A stretch of 64,000 nt of DNA from Lysobacterales bacterium. GTDB lineage: Bacteria > Pseudomonadota > Gammaproteobacteria > Xanthomonadales > Ahniellaceae. A program made the translations under genes and the position numbers. Positions 34,501 through 43,663 of the stretch are shown one piece after another. The notes under the pieces are model-generated. The model saw only the letters and a program-made list of their open reading frames with translations, searched no databases and was not told the origin of the DNA. The first letter of the stretch is position 1; each line of letters begins with the position of its first letter. The stretch lies in NCBI GenBank assembly GCA_016703225.1, contig JADJCM010000002.1, positions 682,001 to 746,000 of the forward strand, in the 5' to 3' direction.

Positions 34501-37338
34501 ATGTCGAACTTTGCTCCCGGACAACGCTGGATCTCGAACGCCGAGCCTGAACTCGGCCTCGGCACCGTCTTGCGGGTCGAAGGTCGCATGGTGCAACTGG
34601 TCTACGCGCGCACCGGCACCGTGCGTCAGTACGCGGCGCAGTCGGCGCCGCTGACGCGGGCGCAATTCCGCATTGGCGACCTGATCACGCTTGCCGGTCG
34701 GCCGCATCGGGTCGATGCGGTCGATGCCCGCGATGGTCTGCTGCACTACGCCGTGCACGGCACCAGTGTGTGCGAGACTGGACTCGACGACCTGCAGAAC
34801 GTGTCCAAGGCCGAGGATCGCCTGGGACAGGGTCGCATCGATCGCAATGACCAGTTCGAGTTCCGCCACCAGGCACTGATCCATCGTGCGCAAGCGCGGC
34901 GCAGCGCCGCGTTCGGCCTGCAGAGCGCGCGCGTGGACTTGATCCCGCACCAGCTGCGCGTCGCCCAGATCGTCGCCGATCGGCGTCCGCCACGGGTGCT
35001 GCTGGCTGACGAAGTCGGCCTCGGCAAGACCATCGAGGCCGGCCTGATCATCGCCCGCCAGATCGCCAGCGGCCGCGCCGGACGGGTGCTGGTGCTGGTG
35101 CCGGAGACGCTGGTCTACCAGTGGTTCGTGGAACTGCTGCGGCGCTTTAACCTGGCGTTCTCGATCTACGACGCCGAGCGCGTCGAGGCGATCGAGCTGA
35201 ACGCGGACGGGCGCAATCCGTTCGAAGACGATGAACTGGTGATCACCGACAGCAGCTTCATCGTCGCCAACCCCGAGCGCGCGAAGCAACTGGTCACTGC
35301 CGGCTGGGATCTGCTGGTCATCGACGAGGCCCATCATCTGGCGTGGTCGCCGGAAGAAGAGAGCTCGGAATACGTGCTTGCCGAGGCATTGGCCAAGCGT
35401 ACGCCGGGCGTGGTGCTGCTGACCGCTACCCCCGAGCAGCTCGGTCGCAGTGGTCATTTCGCGCGCCTGCGATTGCTCGATCCGGCGCGCTACCACGATC
35501 TTGCTGCGTTTCAGCAGCAGACCGCCGAGTACGCCAAGCTGTCGGTGCTGGCTGCGGCGCTGATCGAGGGAGAACCGCTCTCCAATGACGATCAGCACAC
35601 GCTGACGGCGACGCTTGGCGACACCGCGCAGATGCCGGAAGACGACGAAGCGCGCGATGCCATGCTGGCAGCGTTGATCGACCGCCATGGCACCGGACGG
35701 GTGATGTTCCGCAATCGCCGCGCCGTCGTCGGCGGTTTCCCCAAGCGTCTGCCGGAACTGGTCACGCTGCCCGACGAACAGGCCAGCGACGACCTGCGCG
35801 GGCACTTGCTCGCGGAGTTCCTGAGCGATGTCGATGGGCACGCCCATGCCTTGCCGCTGAACTATGCGAAGGACCCGCGCCTCGCCTGGCTGGTGGCGTT
35901 GCTCGACGAATTTCCGGCCGACAAATTCCTGTTGATCTGCCGCAGCCAGGCCAAGGTGCTGGCGCTGGAAGAGGCGCTGCGCGCTGCCAGTGGCGTCGCC
36001 GTCGCGCGATTCCATGAAGGCATGAGCATCGTCCAGCGCGACCGCAATGCCGCGTTCTTCCAGAGCGCAGAGGGAGCGCGTCTGCTGCTCTGCGCCGAGA
36101 TCGGTTCCGAGGGGCGCAACTTCCAGTTCGCACATCATCTGGTGTTCTGGGACCTGCCGCCGGACCCGGACCAGCTTGAACAGCGCATTGGTCGCCTCGA
36201 TCGCATCGGCCAGAAGCGCGATGTCAACCTGCACTTCGCCAAGTTCCGCCACACCGCGCAGGAAGCACTGGTGCGCTGGTTCGACGAAGGGCTGGATGCC
36301 TTCCGCAGCAGCCCGCAGGACGGCCGTGAATTGCTGCGCCGCTTCGGTGCCGAACTGGTGCACGTCGCGCGCGAGTATGCAGCGGCACATTCGGCCGCGG
36401 AGGAAGCGCTCGAATCGCTGATCCGGCGCACGCAGACCGCGCACCGTGAACTCGCGGCCGCGATCCAGAACGGCCGCGACCGCCTGCTCGAACTCGCAAC
36501 CCAGCGCGCCGCGCCCGACGCGCTGCTGCAGCACGCCCTGCACGATGACGACCACAACCCCGGGCGCGACGAGTTCGTGCTCAAGCTGTTCGAGCAGTTC
36601 GGCATCAGCAGCGAAGAGTTGAGCGGCACCATCCACCTGCTCGATCCCGAATACCTGAGCACCGAAGGCTTTCCGGGGTTCGAGCACGGGCCGCGTCAGG
36701 CCACCTTCGATCGAACCACCGCGCTGACGCGCGAGGACGTGCTCTTCCTGCGGGTCGATCATCCGATGGTGCAAGGCGCGCTCGATCTTCTTCTCGGCGC
36801 CGAAACCGGCAATGCCGCGTTCCTGGTCGATCCCGCGCTGCCGCCGCGCTCGGCTTTGCTCGAAGCCGTGTTCCTGCTCGAATGCGTGGCACCGGCGAAG
36901 CTGCACGTCGATCGCTTCCTGCCGCCACTGCCGTTGCGCGCCGTGGTCGACTCGCGCCTGAGCGAACGCCCGGACTACCAGCCGTCCGACGAAGCGCGAC
37001 GCCGCGCCAGCGAGCTGACCATCGACCTCGGCAAGTTGCGCAAGGTGCTGAACCAGTTGCTGCCGCCAATGCTGAAGACCGCGCAGGCCAAGGTCGAACG
37101 CCTGGCCCGGCGCGAGGTCGAAGGCGCCATGCTCGCCGCCGACCAGCGCCTGGAGGCAGAGATCGAACGCCTGGTCGCGCTGGCCGCGGTCAATCCCGGC
37201 GTGCGCGCCGAGGAGATCGCCGCCGCCACCGACGAGAAGCAGCAGCTGCACGAGTTGCTGCCCGAATCGCGCGTGCGCCTCGACGCCGTGCGCCTCATCG
37301 TCAGCCCGGATTTCCTCACGCTGGCAAACCGCGGCTGA
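34501..37338 (+). CDS. rapA: RNA polymerase-associated ATPase RapA
   Basis: A 945-aa Swi2/Snf2-type ATPase that recycles RNA polymerase. The start MSNFAPGQRWISNAEPELGL (34501) is the conserved RapA N-terminus; the frame open from 34435 adds a non-conserved leader. Tudor-like domains lie in the first roughly 130 residues, Walker A DEVGLGKT at 170-177, DEAHH (Walker B) from residue 275, helicase motif QRIGRLDRIGQ near residue 560, and a RapA-specific C-terminal region. The length is close to the E. coli protein (968 aa). Confidence 0.95.
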   Translation: MSNFAPGQRWISNAEPELGLGTVLRVEGRMVQLVYARTGTVRQYAAQSAPLTRAQFRIGDLITLAGRPHRVDAVDARDGLLHYAVHGTSVCETGLDDLQNVSKAEDRLGQGRIDRNDQFEFRHQALIHRAQARRSAAFGLQSARVDLIPHQLRVAQIVADRRPPRVLLADEVGLGKTIEAGLIIARQIASGRAGRVLVLVPETLVYQWFVELLRRFNLAFSIYDAERVEAIELNADGRNPFEDDELVITDSSFIVANPERAKQLVTAGWDLLVIDEAHHLAWSPEEESSEYVLAEALAKRTPGVVLLTATPEQLGRSGHFARLRLLDPARYHDLAAFQQQTAEYAKLSVLAAALIEGEPLSNDDQHTLTATLGDTAQMPEDDEARDAMLAALIDRHGTGRVMFRNRRAVVGGFPKRLPELVTLPDEQASDDLRGHLLAEFLSDVDGHAHALPLNYAKDPRLAWLVALLDEFPADKFLLICRSQAKVLALEEALRAASGVAVARFHEGMSIVQRDRNAAFFQSAEGARLLLCAEIGSEGRNFQFAHHLVFWDLPPDPDQLEQRIGRLDRIGQKRDVNLHFAKFRHTAQEALVRWFDEGLDAFRSSPQDGRELLRRFGAELVHVAREYAAAHSAAEEALESLIRRTQTAHRELAAAIQNGRDRLLELATQRAAPDALLQHALHDDDHNPGRDEFVLKLFEQFGISSEELSGTIHLLDPEYLSTEGFPGFEHGPRQATFDRTTALTREDVLFLRVDHPMVQGALDLLLGAETGNAAFLVDPALPPRSALLEAVFLLECVAPAKLHVDRFLPPLPLRAVVDSRLSERPDYQPSDEARRRASELTIDLGKLRKVLNQLLPPMLKTAQAKVERLARREVEGAMLAADQRLEAEIERLVALAAVNPGVRAEEIAAATDEKQQLHELLPESRVRLDAVRLIVSPDFLTLANRG

Positions 37339-37353
37339 GCAGCGGCGCAGCCG

Positions 37354-37941
37354 TTACCGCACCGGAACCGCCCGTTGGGCGATGATTTGTTCGGCCACGT
37401 CGAGCACGGTGTTCGCCGGTAGCAACGCGTCGATCACCGGCACCGTTGGCAGCGGCCGTTCGAAGCGTTCGAGCACGGCGTCGACCAGTGCCGGGGTGCG
37501 GTCGTCGGCCGGGTGGTAGCGGCCCGACTTGCGGTCGGCGCCGATGCGCGCCTTGGCCACGTCGGCCGGCAGATCGAGCCAGATCGGGACCATGACCAGG
37601 TCGTACTTTGCGGCGATGCGCGCCACGCGTTCCAGGTCGCCGCGGCTGGAGAAGGTCATGCCGTCGATCACCGTCGACTCGCCGATCGCGCCGTTCACTT
37701 CGACCGCAAGCAACACGGCGTGAAACGCGGCGCGCTTCTCCGGTAGCGAATAGGTGCACTGCGGGAACAGCGCGCGTGCGATCAGGTCGCGGTTGGCCAG
37801 GCGCAGGTCGAGACGTTCGGCCAAAGCATTGGCGAGCGTCGACTTGCCGGCGCCGGGCAGTCCGATCAGGGCGACCACGACCGGTCGCGACCAGTGCGGG
37901 TGGCGCGCGTGCGGCGCGTTCGGCAGACGGTTCGGGCTCAT
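37354..37941 (-). CDS. P-loop AAA_33-type kinase/ATPase, substrate unknown
   Basis: A 195-aa P-loop protein. Walker A is GLPGAGKST (residues 27-35). A short lid region with FPQCTYSLPEKRAAFHAVL and TVIDGMTFSSRGDLERV follows, as in small-molecule or tRNA/zeta-toxin-like kinases of the AAA_33 group. No diagnostic substrate motif was recognised. The ATG at 37941 (MSPNRLPNAPHARHP) is chosen; the frame extends to 37995. It is convergent with rapA (15 bases between stops) and divergent from the DUF502 gene. Confidence 0.75.
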   Translation of the reverse strand: MSPNRLPNAPHARHPHWSRPVVVALIGLPGAGKSTLANALAERLDLRLANRDLIARALFPQCTYSLPEKRAAFHAVLLAVEVNGAIGESTVIDGMTFSSRGDLERVARIAAKYDLVMVPIWLDLPADVAKARIGADRKSGRYHPADDRTPALVDAVLERFERPLPTVPVIDALLPANTVLDVAEQIIAQRAVPVR

Positions 37942-38018
37942 GGCGCGAGCATAGCGGCGCGGCGCGGGCTGGTCAGCGGCGTGCGTCCCCGGCACACTCG
38001 CGCACCGCGAGGAAGCCC

Positions 38019-38681
38019 ATGATTCGCCGACTGCTGCAACGCTATTTCGTCCCCGGTCTGCTCACCCTGATTCCGATCTGGCTGACCTGGATCGTGTTCA
38101 AGTTTGTGTTCCAGGCACTGTCGATGGTGTCCTCGCCGTGGATCAAGGCGGTGTTCGACCCGCTGGCGCGCGCGCATCCGGCGCTGTTCGGCTGGCTGGC
38201 ATCGTCGACCACGCAGTTCCTGCTTGGCGTCGTGTTGACGATCTCGCTGATCATGTTCACCGGCTGGCTGAGTCGGCGCGTGATCGGCAAGCGTCTGCTG
38301 CTGCTGTTCGAGCAGACGCTGGAGCGGGTACCGCTGGCGAAGACCATCTACGGCGGTACCAAGCAGCTGCTGGAAGCGTTGCAGACCAAGCCCGACGGCA
38401 CCCAGCGCGTGGTGCTGATCGACTTTCCGTCCCCGGAGATGAAGACCATCGGCCTGGTCACGCGCGTGCTGCGCGATGCGCGCACCGGCCAGGAAATGGC
38501 CGCCGTGTATGTGCCGACGACGCCGAATCCGACCTCGGGATATCTGGAAATCGTACCGGTCTCGAAACTGACGCCGACCGATTGGAGCGTCGACCAGGCG
38601 ATGGCCTTCATCATCTCCGGCGGCGCCAAGTCGCCGGAAACGCTGCGCTTCTATCGCGAAGACGAGGAGCCGATCCGTTGA
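38019..38681 (+). CDS. DUF502 family membrane protein
   Basis: A 220-aa protein of the DUF502 family. It starts MIRRLLQRYFVPGLLTLIP with the first TM segment (about 12-32) and a second TM (about 65-87, FLLGVVLTISLIMFTGW). The soluble part has the family signature PLAKTIYGGTKQLLEAL and VPTTPNPTSGYLEIVP. A GAGGAAG ribosome binding site precedes the ATG at 38019. Function unknown; it is an inner-membrane protein found across proteobacteria and plants. The M14 peptidase gene begins 20 bases after its stop. Confidence 0.88.
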   Translation: MIRRLLQRYFVPGLLTLIPIWLTWIVFKFVFQALSMVSSPWIKAVFDPLARAHPALFGWLASSTTQFLLGVVLTISLIMFTGWLSRRVIGKRLLLLFEQTLERVPLAKTIYGGTKQLLEALQTKPDGTQRVVLIDFPSPEMKTIGLVTRVLRDARTGQEMAAVYVPTTPNPTSGYLEIVPVSKLTPTDWSVDQAMAFIISGGAKSPETLRFYREDEEPIR

Positions 38682-38701
38682 ACCCTGCCGTGAGACCTGC
38701 A

Positions 38702-40477
38702 ATGCCGCCGATGCGTCTGATCCCGATCCTGCTCCTGCTCGCCGCCGCCGGTGCGCAGGGCAAACGCCTGCAGACGCCCGCCGAGGCCGCCGACTTGCTG
38801 CGCACGCCCGATGCGGCGACGACCTACGCCTTCATCGACCGGCTCGACGTCGCCAGTGAGCGCATCAACGTGCGCGAGTTCGGCACCACGCCGCAGGGGC
38901 GCAAGCTGATCGTGGTCGTCGCGGGCGAGGCGAGGCCGGATCGCGAGGTCGTGTTCGTGCAGGCCGGTATCCACGCCGGCGAGATCGAGGGCAAGGACGC
39001 CGGGCTGATGCTGCTGGCGGAGATTGCCGATGACACGCGCCGCTCGCGCCGCTGGCTGGCGCACGCGACCCTGGTGTTCGTGCCGATCCTGAATCTCGAT
39101 GGCCACGAACGGTCGTCGAAGTTCAACCGCATCAACCAGAACGGGCCGGTCGAGATGGGCTGGCGCGGCACCGGCCAGCGCCTGAACCTCAATCGCGATT
39201 ACCTCAAGGCCGATGCGCCGGAGATGCGTGCGCTGCTGGCGCTGATCAACGAAGTGAACCCGGACATCCTGATCGACAGCCACACCACCAATGGCGCCGA
39301 CTACCAGTACGACCTGACCTGGTCGATGGACGACACCGTGGTCCAGCATCCGCGGCTGCGCGCGTGGCAGGAGCAGGCGCTGGCCGGTCGCGTGCAGGCT
39401 CGGCTGGAAAAGCGCGGGCACCTGGTCGCGCCCTACATCGAGTTGAACGATCCCGTCGATCCGCTCAAGGGGTTCACCAATTTCGGCGCCAGTCCGCGCT
39501 ATTCCACCGGCTATGCGGTCGCGCGCGGGCGCGTCGGTCTGCTGCTGGAGACGCACATGCTGAAGTCGTATCCGGTGCGGGTACGCGCTACCTACGACGT
39601 GATCGCGGCGATCCTCGATGACATCGCCGCGCATCCGGGCGAGTTGCGCGCGGCGACGCGGCAGGTCGATGCCGACACCGTTGCGCGCGCCACGGATGGC
39701 GCTGCCAGCGTTCCGATCCAGGTTGAAAACGCCGGCATCGCTGAGGACTTTGCGTTTCGCGGCTACGAGTGGACGATCACACAAAGCGAGATCAGCGGCG
39801 GTCCGTGGATCCGTTACGACCCGGGCAAGCCGAAGACCTTCAACGTGCCGTTCTATCGCGAGGTCAAGATCGCGCAGGCGCTCAAGCCGGCTGCGGCCTA
39901 CGTGATCCCGCAGCAGTGGAGCGCGCTGATCGAACGCCTGCGCGTGCATGGCGTGCGGCTGCAGCGCATCGGCCAGGACGCGCGCGTCGACGCCGAGGTT
40001 TCGCTGTTGTCGAAGCCGCAATTCGCGAATGCATCGTTCGAGGGCCGCGTCACCATCACCGCCTTCGAGCACCGCCGCGAAATGCGCGAGATGGGGCTTC
40101 GCGCCGGCGACTGTCTGGTGCCGATGGACCAGCCGCTGGCCAATGTCGTGCTGCACGTCCTGGAGCCGGATGCGCCGGACTCGGCACTGCGCTGGGGCGA
40201 TTTCAACATCGTGTTCGAGCAGCGCGAATACGCCGATGGCCGCGTCGCCGAACAGCTCGCGCGCGATCTCATGGCCGCAGACCCGAAGCTCAAGGCCGAG
40301 TTCGAGGCCAAGCTCGCCGCCGACCCCGAGTTCGCCAAGAACCCCTACGCGCGCCTGAACTGGTTCTACCTCCGCTCCCGATGGCGCGAACCCGACCTCG
40401 GTCTGTATCCGGTGTTGCGGCTGGATCGGGCGGCCTATCGCGCCCTCGCGGACGCTCCAACGAAAAGCCCCATGTAG
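38702..40477 (+). CDS. Secreted M14 family zinc metallopeptidase
   Basis: A 591-aa exported carboxypeptidase-like protein. The signal peptide is MPPMRLIPILLLLAAAGAQG. The zinc ligands of the M14 fold are visible: His91 and Glu94 in GIHAGEIEGK, a His in LIDSHTTNG, and the catalytic Glu in GLLLETHMLKS. A C-terminal domain of about 200 residues follows the peptidase, as in other large M14 proteins of Xanthomonadales. The ATG at 38702 is used; an ATG at 38711 is also possible. The TAG stop is contributed by a palindromic repeat that starts right there (40475). Confidence 0.88.
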   Translation: MPPMRLIPILLLLAAAGAQGKRLQTPAEAADLLRTPDAATTYAFIDRLDVASERINVREFGTTPQGRKLIVVVAGEARPDREVVFVQAGIHAGEIEGKDAGLMLLAEIADDTRRSRRWLAHATLVFVPILNLDGHERSSKFNRINQNGPVEMGWRGTGQRLNLNRDYLKADAPEMRALLALINEVNPDILIDSHTTNGADYQYDLTWSMDDTVVQHPRLRAWQEQALAGRVQARLEKRGHLVAPYIELNDPVDPLKGFTNFGASPRYSTGYAVARGRVGLLLETHMLKSYPVRVRATYDVIAAILDDIAAHPGELRAATRQVDADTVARATDGAASVPIQVENAGIAEDFAFRGYEWTITQSEISGGPWIRYDPGKPKTFNVPFYREVKIAQALKPAAAYVIPQQWSALIERLRVHGVRLQRIGQDARVDAEVSLLSKPQFANASFEGRVTITAFEHRREMREMGLRAGDCLVPMDQPLANVVLHVLEPDAPDSALRWGDFNIVFEQREYADGRVAEQLARDLMAADPKLKAEFEAKLAADPEFAKNPYARLNWFYLRSRWREPDLGLYPVLRLDRAAYRALADAPTKSPM

Positions 40478-40500
40478 GAGCGCCGGCCACGGCGCGATGC
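40475..40500. repeat. TGTAGGAGCGCCGGCCACGG element at the end of the M14 gene
   Basis: The unit reads TAGGAGCGCCGG, then CCACGGCGCGATGC, with inverted GCGCCG/CGGCGC arms (core 40478-40500). It differs by one base from the two copies at 31964-32034. Its TAG serves as the stop codon of the peptidase gene. Confidence 0.8.
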
Positions 40501-40524
40501 GCTCATCCGCCAGCGCGCGATCCG

Positions 40525-42405
40525 CTATGCATCCAGTTCCTGCCACCGCGTATACGCCGCATCCAGCGTCGCCTGCTTCTCGGCGCGCTCGGAGTTCGCG
40601 GCGGTGATCGCAGTTGCCGGTTGCTGGTAGAAGGTCGGCTCCAGCATGCGCGCATCGAGCGCGGCAAGTTCGGCTTCCAGTTGTTCGATGCGCGCCGGCA
40701 GTTCGGCCAGTTCGCGTTGCTCCTTGAAGCTGAGCCGCTTCTTCGCCGGTGGCTCGGCGGCGGGCGCCGCAGTTCTGGCGGCCTCGGGTTCGGTCGGTGG
40801 CGTCTTGGTGGCGGCGGCGTCCGCTGTGGCACGTTGGCGCAGCCAGTCGTTGTAGCCGCCGATGTATTCCTGCACGCGACCGTCGCCCTCGAAAACGAGC
40901 GTGCTGGTCACCACCGCGTCGAGGAAATCTCGGTCATGCGACACCAGCAGCAGCGTGCCGGGCCAGGTCGCGAGCAGTTCCTCCAGCAATTCCAGGGTCT
41001 CGATGTCGAGGTCGTTGGTTGGCTCGTCGAGCACGATCACGTTGGCCGGGCGTGCGAACAGCTTGGCCAGCAGCAGGCGGTTGCGTTCACCGCCGGAGAG
41101 CTTGGTGATCGGCGCGCGCGCGCGCTCCGGGGTGAACAGGAAATCCTGCATGTAGCCGATGATGTGCTTGCGCTGGCCGTTGATCTCGACGCTGTCGGAA
41201 CCGCCGGCGACGTTGTCGAGCGCGTTCTGGTTCTCGTTCAGTGCCATGCGGTGCTGGTCGAAGTAGGCCACTTCGAGATTGCTGCCGAGCACCATTTCGC
41301 CCGAGCTCGGTTGCAGGTCGCCGAGCAGCAGGCGGATCAGCGTGGTCTTGCCGACGCCGTTGGGGCCGATGATGCCGATGCGGTCGCCGCGCTGGATCAT
41401 CGTCGTCAGTCCATCGACCAGCACGCGATCGCCAAAGGTGAAGCGCAGGTCGCGGGTCTCGACCACGCGCTTGCCGGAGGGCGCCGCCTGGCTGACTGCG
41501 AGGTTGACCTTGCCCATCTGTTCGCGACGCTGGGCGCGTTCGCGACGCATGCCTTCGAGCTCGCGCACGCGGCCTTCGTTGCGGGTGCGGCGCGCCTTGA
41601 TGCCTTGGCGGATCCAGACCTCTTCCTCGGCAAGCCGGCGGTCGAAATGCGCGTTCGCCTGTGCCTCCGCATGCAGCCGCTCTTCGCGCCGACGCAGGTA
41701 GTTGTCGTAGTCGCCGGGCCAGCTGGTCAGTTGGCCGCGATCGATCTCGACGATGCGCGTGGCCAGCGCGCGCAGGAAGCGACGATCGTGGGTCACGAAC
41801 ACGACCGTGCCGGAGAAGTTCAGCAGCAGTTGTTCGAGCGCGTCGATGGCTTCGAGGTCGAGGTGGTTGGTCGGTTCGTCGAGCAGCAGGATGTCCGGCT
41901 CGACCACCAGCGCACGCGCCATCAGCACGCGCCGTTTCATGCCGCCGGAGAGCGACGAGAACAGCGCGGTGCCGGGCAGATCCAGGCGCTCGATGATGCG
42001 GCTGACGCGCTGATCCAGGTCCCAGCCGCCGCGTGCATCGATCGCCGCCTGCACGTCGGCGAAGCGCTGGCTGACGGTGTCGCCGTGTTCGATCAGGTGA
42101 TGGAACTCGGCGACCATGCGGCCGATGTCGCCGAGCGCTGCAGCGACCACGTCGAAGACATCGCCTTCGAGTCCGCGCGGCACTTCCTGGTCGAGGGTGG
42201 CGATGCGTACGCCGTCGCTGAGGCGGACCTCGCCATCGTCGGGGCGGATCTCGCCGGCGATCAGGCGCAGCAGGGTCGACTTGCCCATGCCGTTGCGGCC
42301 GACGATGCAGATGCGTTCGCGCGGGTCGATGGCGAAATCGACGCCATCGAGCAGTTTCGGACCGCCGACCGCGAGGTCGACCTTGAGCAGTTGCAGCAGG
42401 GGCAT
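40525..42405 (-). CDS. uup: ABC-F family ATPase Uup
   Basis: A 626-aa soluble protein with two ABC cassettes. The first Walker A is GRNGMGKST (residues 36-44) with signature LSGGMKRRV; the second is GPNGVGKTT with signature LSGGERNRLL. The linker between them is charged (RRTRNEGRVRELEGMRRERA), and a C-terminal region after an Ala/Pro/Thr-rich spacer forms a coiled coil as in Uup. Uup acts on ribosomes and branched DNA intermediates. The ATG at 42405 (MPLLQLLKVDL) fits the family start better than the frame's first Met at 42450. Confidence 0.92.
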   Translation of the reverse strand: MPLLQLLKVDLAVGGPKLLDGVDFAIDPRERICIVGRNGMGKSTLLRLIAGEIRPDDGEVRLSDGVRIATLDQEVPRGLEGDVFDVVAAALGDIGRMVAEFHHLIEHGDTVSQRFADVQAAIDARGGWDLDQRVSRIIERLDLPGTALFSSLSGGMKRRVLMARALVVEPDILLLDEPTNHLDLEAIDALEQLLLNFSGTVVFVTHDRRFLRALATRIVEIDRGQLTSWPGDYDNYLRRREERLHAEAQANAHFDRRLAEEEVWIRQGIKARRTRNEGRVRELEGMRRERAQRREQMGKVNLAVSQAAPSGKRVVETRDLRFTFGDRVLVDGLTTMIQRGDRIGIIGPNGVGKTTLIRLLLGDLQPSSGEMVLGSNLEVAYFDQHRMALNENQNALDNVAGGSDSVEINGQRKHIIGYMQDFLFTPERARAPITKLSGGERNRLLLAKLFARPANVIVLDEPTNDLDIETLELLEELLATWPGTLLLVSHDRDFLDAVVTSTLVFEGDGRVQEYIGGYNDWLRQRATADAAATKTPPTEPEAARTAAPAAEPPAKKRLSFKEQRELAELPARIEQLEAELAALDARMLEPTFYQQPATAITAANSERAEKQATLDAAYTRWQELDA

Positions 42406-42570
42406 GGGTGTTCCGGGGTCGGTAGTGGCCGCGTCCGTGACGAAAGTCACGGCGGGTCCAGACAGCCGCGCACGTTATCATGGGCAGTCGATATGCGGGC
42501 TCAATCGGCGACGCTGCACGCTGGCGCTGTTGGGACCGCACACGCTTTCCTTCGTGCATTGGATAGCAAC

Positions 42571-43662
42571 ATGAAACGTCGATTGATCGTGGCTGCGGCC
42601 GGCTTGGCCGCCGTGCTGGCCCTGTCTGCCTGCGGCGGCAAGAGCGAGGATGCAAAGAACCAGTCGGCGCCCACCGGCAGCGCCGCGCTGGCGGTGCAGT
42701 TGTCGCAGGTGGTGATGGCGCCGATGACGCGTTCGGTCAGCGTGTCCGGCGCGGTGGCGCCGTGGCAGGAGATGCAGCTGGGCGTCGAGCTGAGCGGCCT
42801 GCGCATTGCCGAGATCAAGGTCGAGGTTGGCGATCGCGTGCAGCGCGGCGACGTGCTGGTCACGCTCGATGCGCGCACGCTGGAGAGCGAGCTGCAGGTG
42901 GCGACCGCGGCACTGGACGAAGCGCGTGCCGGAGTGTTGCTGGCGCGCACCCAGCTGGATCGCGGCGATGCCTTGCGGTCACAGAAGCTGATCAGTGTTG
43001 CCGACCACGACCAGCTGCGGGCGGCGCTGGTGCAGGCCACGGCACGTGCGGAAACCACCGCGGCGCAGTCCGACGCGGCCAGGCTGCGCCGCGATTTCGC
43101 GACCCTGCGCGCACCGCATGCCGGCGTCATCGCCACTCGCAGTGCCGAACCGGGCGCAGTGGTGATGGGCGGCGCGCAGTTGCTCACTCTGATCCGCGAT
43201 GGTCGCCTGGAATGGCGTGCCGAACTGAGCGAGGCCGATCTGATCGCGGTCAGCGTCGGTGACGTGGTCGAGGTGCGCGACCGCGAGGGTGCGCTGGTGT
43301 CCGGGCGTGTGCGCGCGGTGTCTCCGGCGCTGGATCCCGGAACCCGCACCGGCACCGTCCATGCCGATTTGCCCGCGCCCGGCAAGCTGCGCGCCGGCAT
43401 GTTCGCGCAGGGCCGCATCCTGCTCGGTGAGGTCGAAGCGCTGACCGTTCCGATTGCCGCGCTGGTGCGTCGTGACGGTTACGCCTACGTGTTCACGCTG
43501 AAGGGCCAGGACCGGGTCGAGCGCCGTCGCGTCGAGCCCGGCCGCATCGACGGCGAGCGCGTCGAGGTGCGCTCCGGACTGCAGGCGGGCGAGCGTGTGG
43601 TCAGCCGCGGCGGCGCCTTCCTGTCCGATGGCGACCGCGTGCGCGTGAGCAACGGAGGCTGA
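42571..43662 (+). CDS. RND efflux periplasmic adaptor (membrane fusion) lipoprotein
   Basis: A 363-aa membrane fusion protein. The signal and lipobox are RRLIVAAAGLAAVLALSAC, so it is a lipoprotein. Lipoyl-like half motifs VEVGDRVQRGDVLVTLD and RAPHAGVIATRSAEPGAV flank a long alpha-hairpin (about residues 105-175) and are followed by beta-barrel and membrane-proximal domains. It bridges the RND pump to an outer-membrane channel. Only one base separates its stop from the pump start at 43664. No TolC-like gene or regulator is adjacent, so an unlinked channel must be used. Confidence 0.9.
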   Translation: MKRRLIVAAAGLAAVLALSACGGKSEDAKNQSAPTGSAALAVQLSQVVMAPMTRSVSVSGAVAPWQEMQLGVELSGLRIAEIKVEVGDRVQRGDVLVTLDARTLESELQVATAALDEARAGVLLARTQLDRGDALRSQKLISVADHDQLRAALVQATARAETTAAQSDAARLRRDFATLRAPHAGVIATRSAEPGAVVMGGAQLLTLIRDGRLEWRAELSEADLIAVSVGDVVEVRDREGALVSGRVRAVSPALDPGTRTGTVHADLPAPGKLRAGMFAQGRILLGEVEALTVPIAALVRRDGYAYVFTLKGQDRVERRRVEPGRIDGERVEVRSGLQAGERVVSRGGAFLSDGDRVRVSNGG

Positions 43663-43663
43663 C

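Noticed and set aside
32056..37251. A 5.2-kb open frame on the minus strand extending upstream of kmo across apaH and rapA
   Set aside because: Only the part below 33402 encodes a recognisable protein (KMO). The remainder is antisense to apaH and rapA and has the low-complexity composition typical of GC-biased shadow frames.
39769..42570. Long plus-strand frame upstream of the RND adaptor
   Set aside because: It runs antisense to uup and out of frame through the M14 peptidase gene. The adaptor has its own signal peptide and start at 42571.
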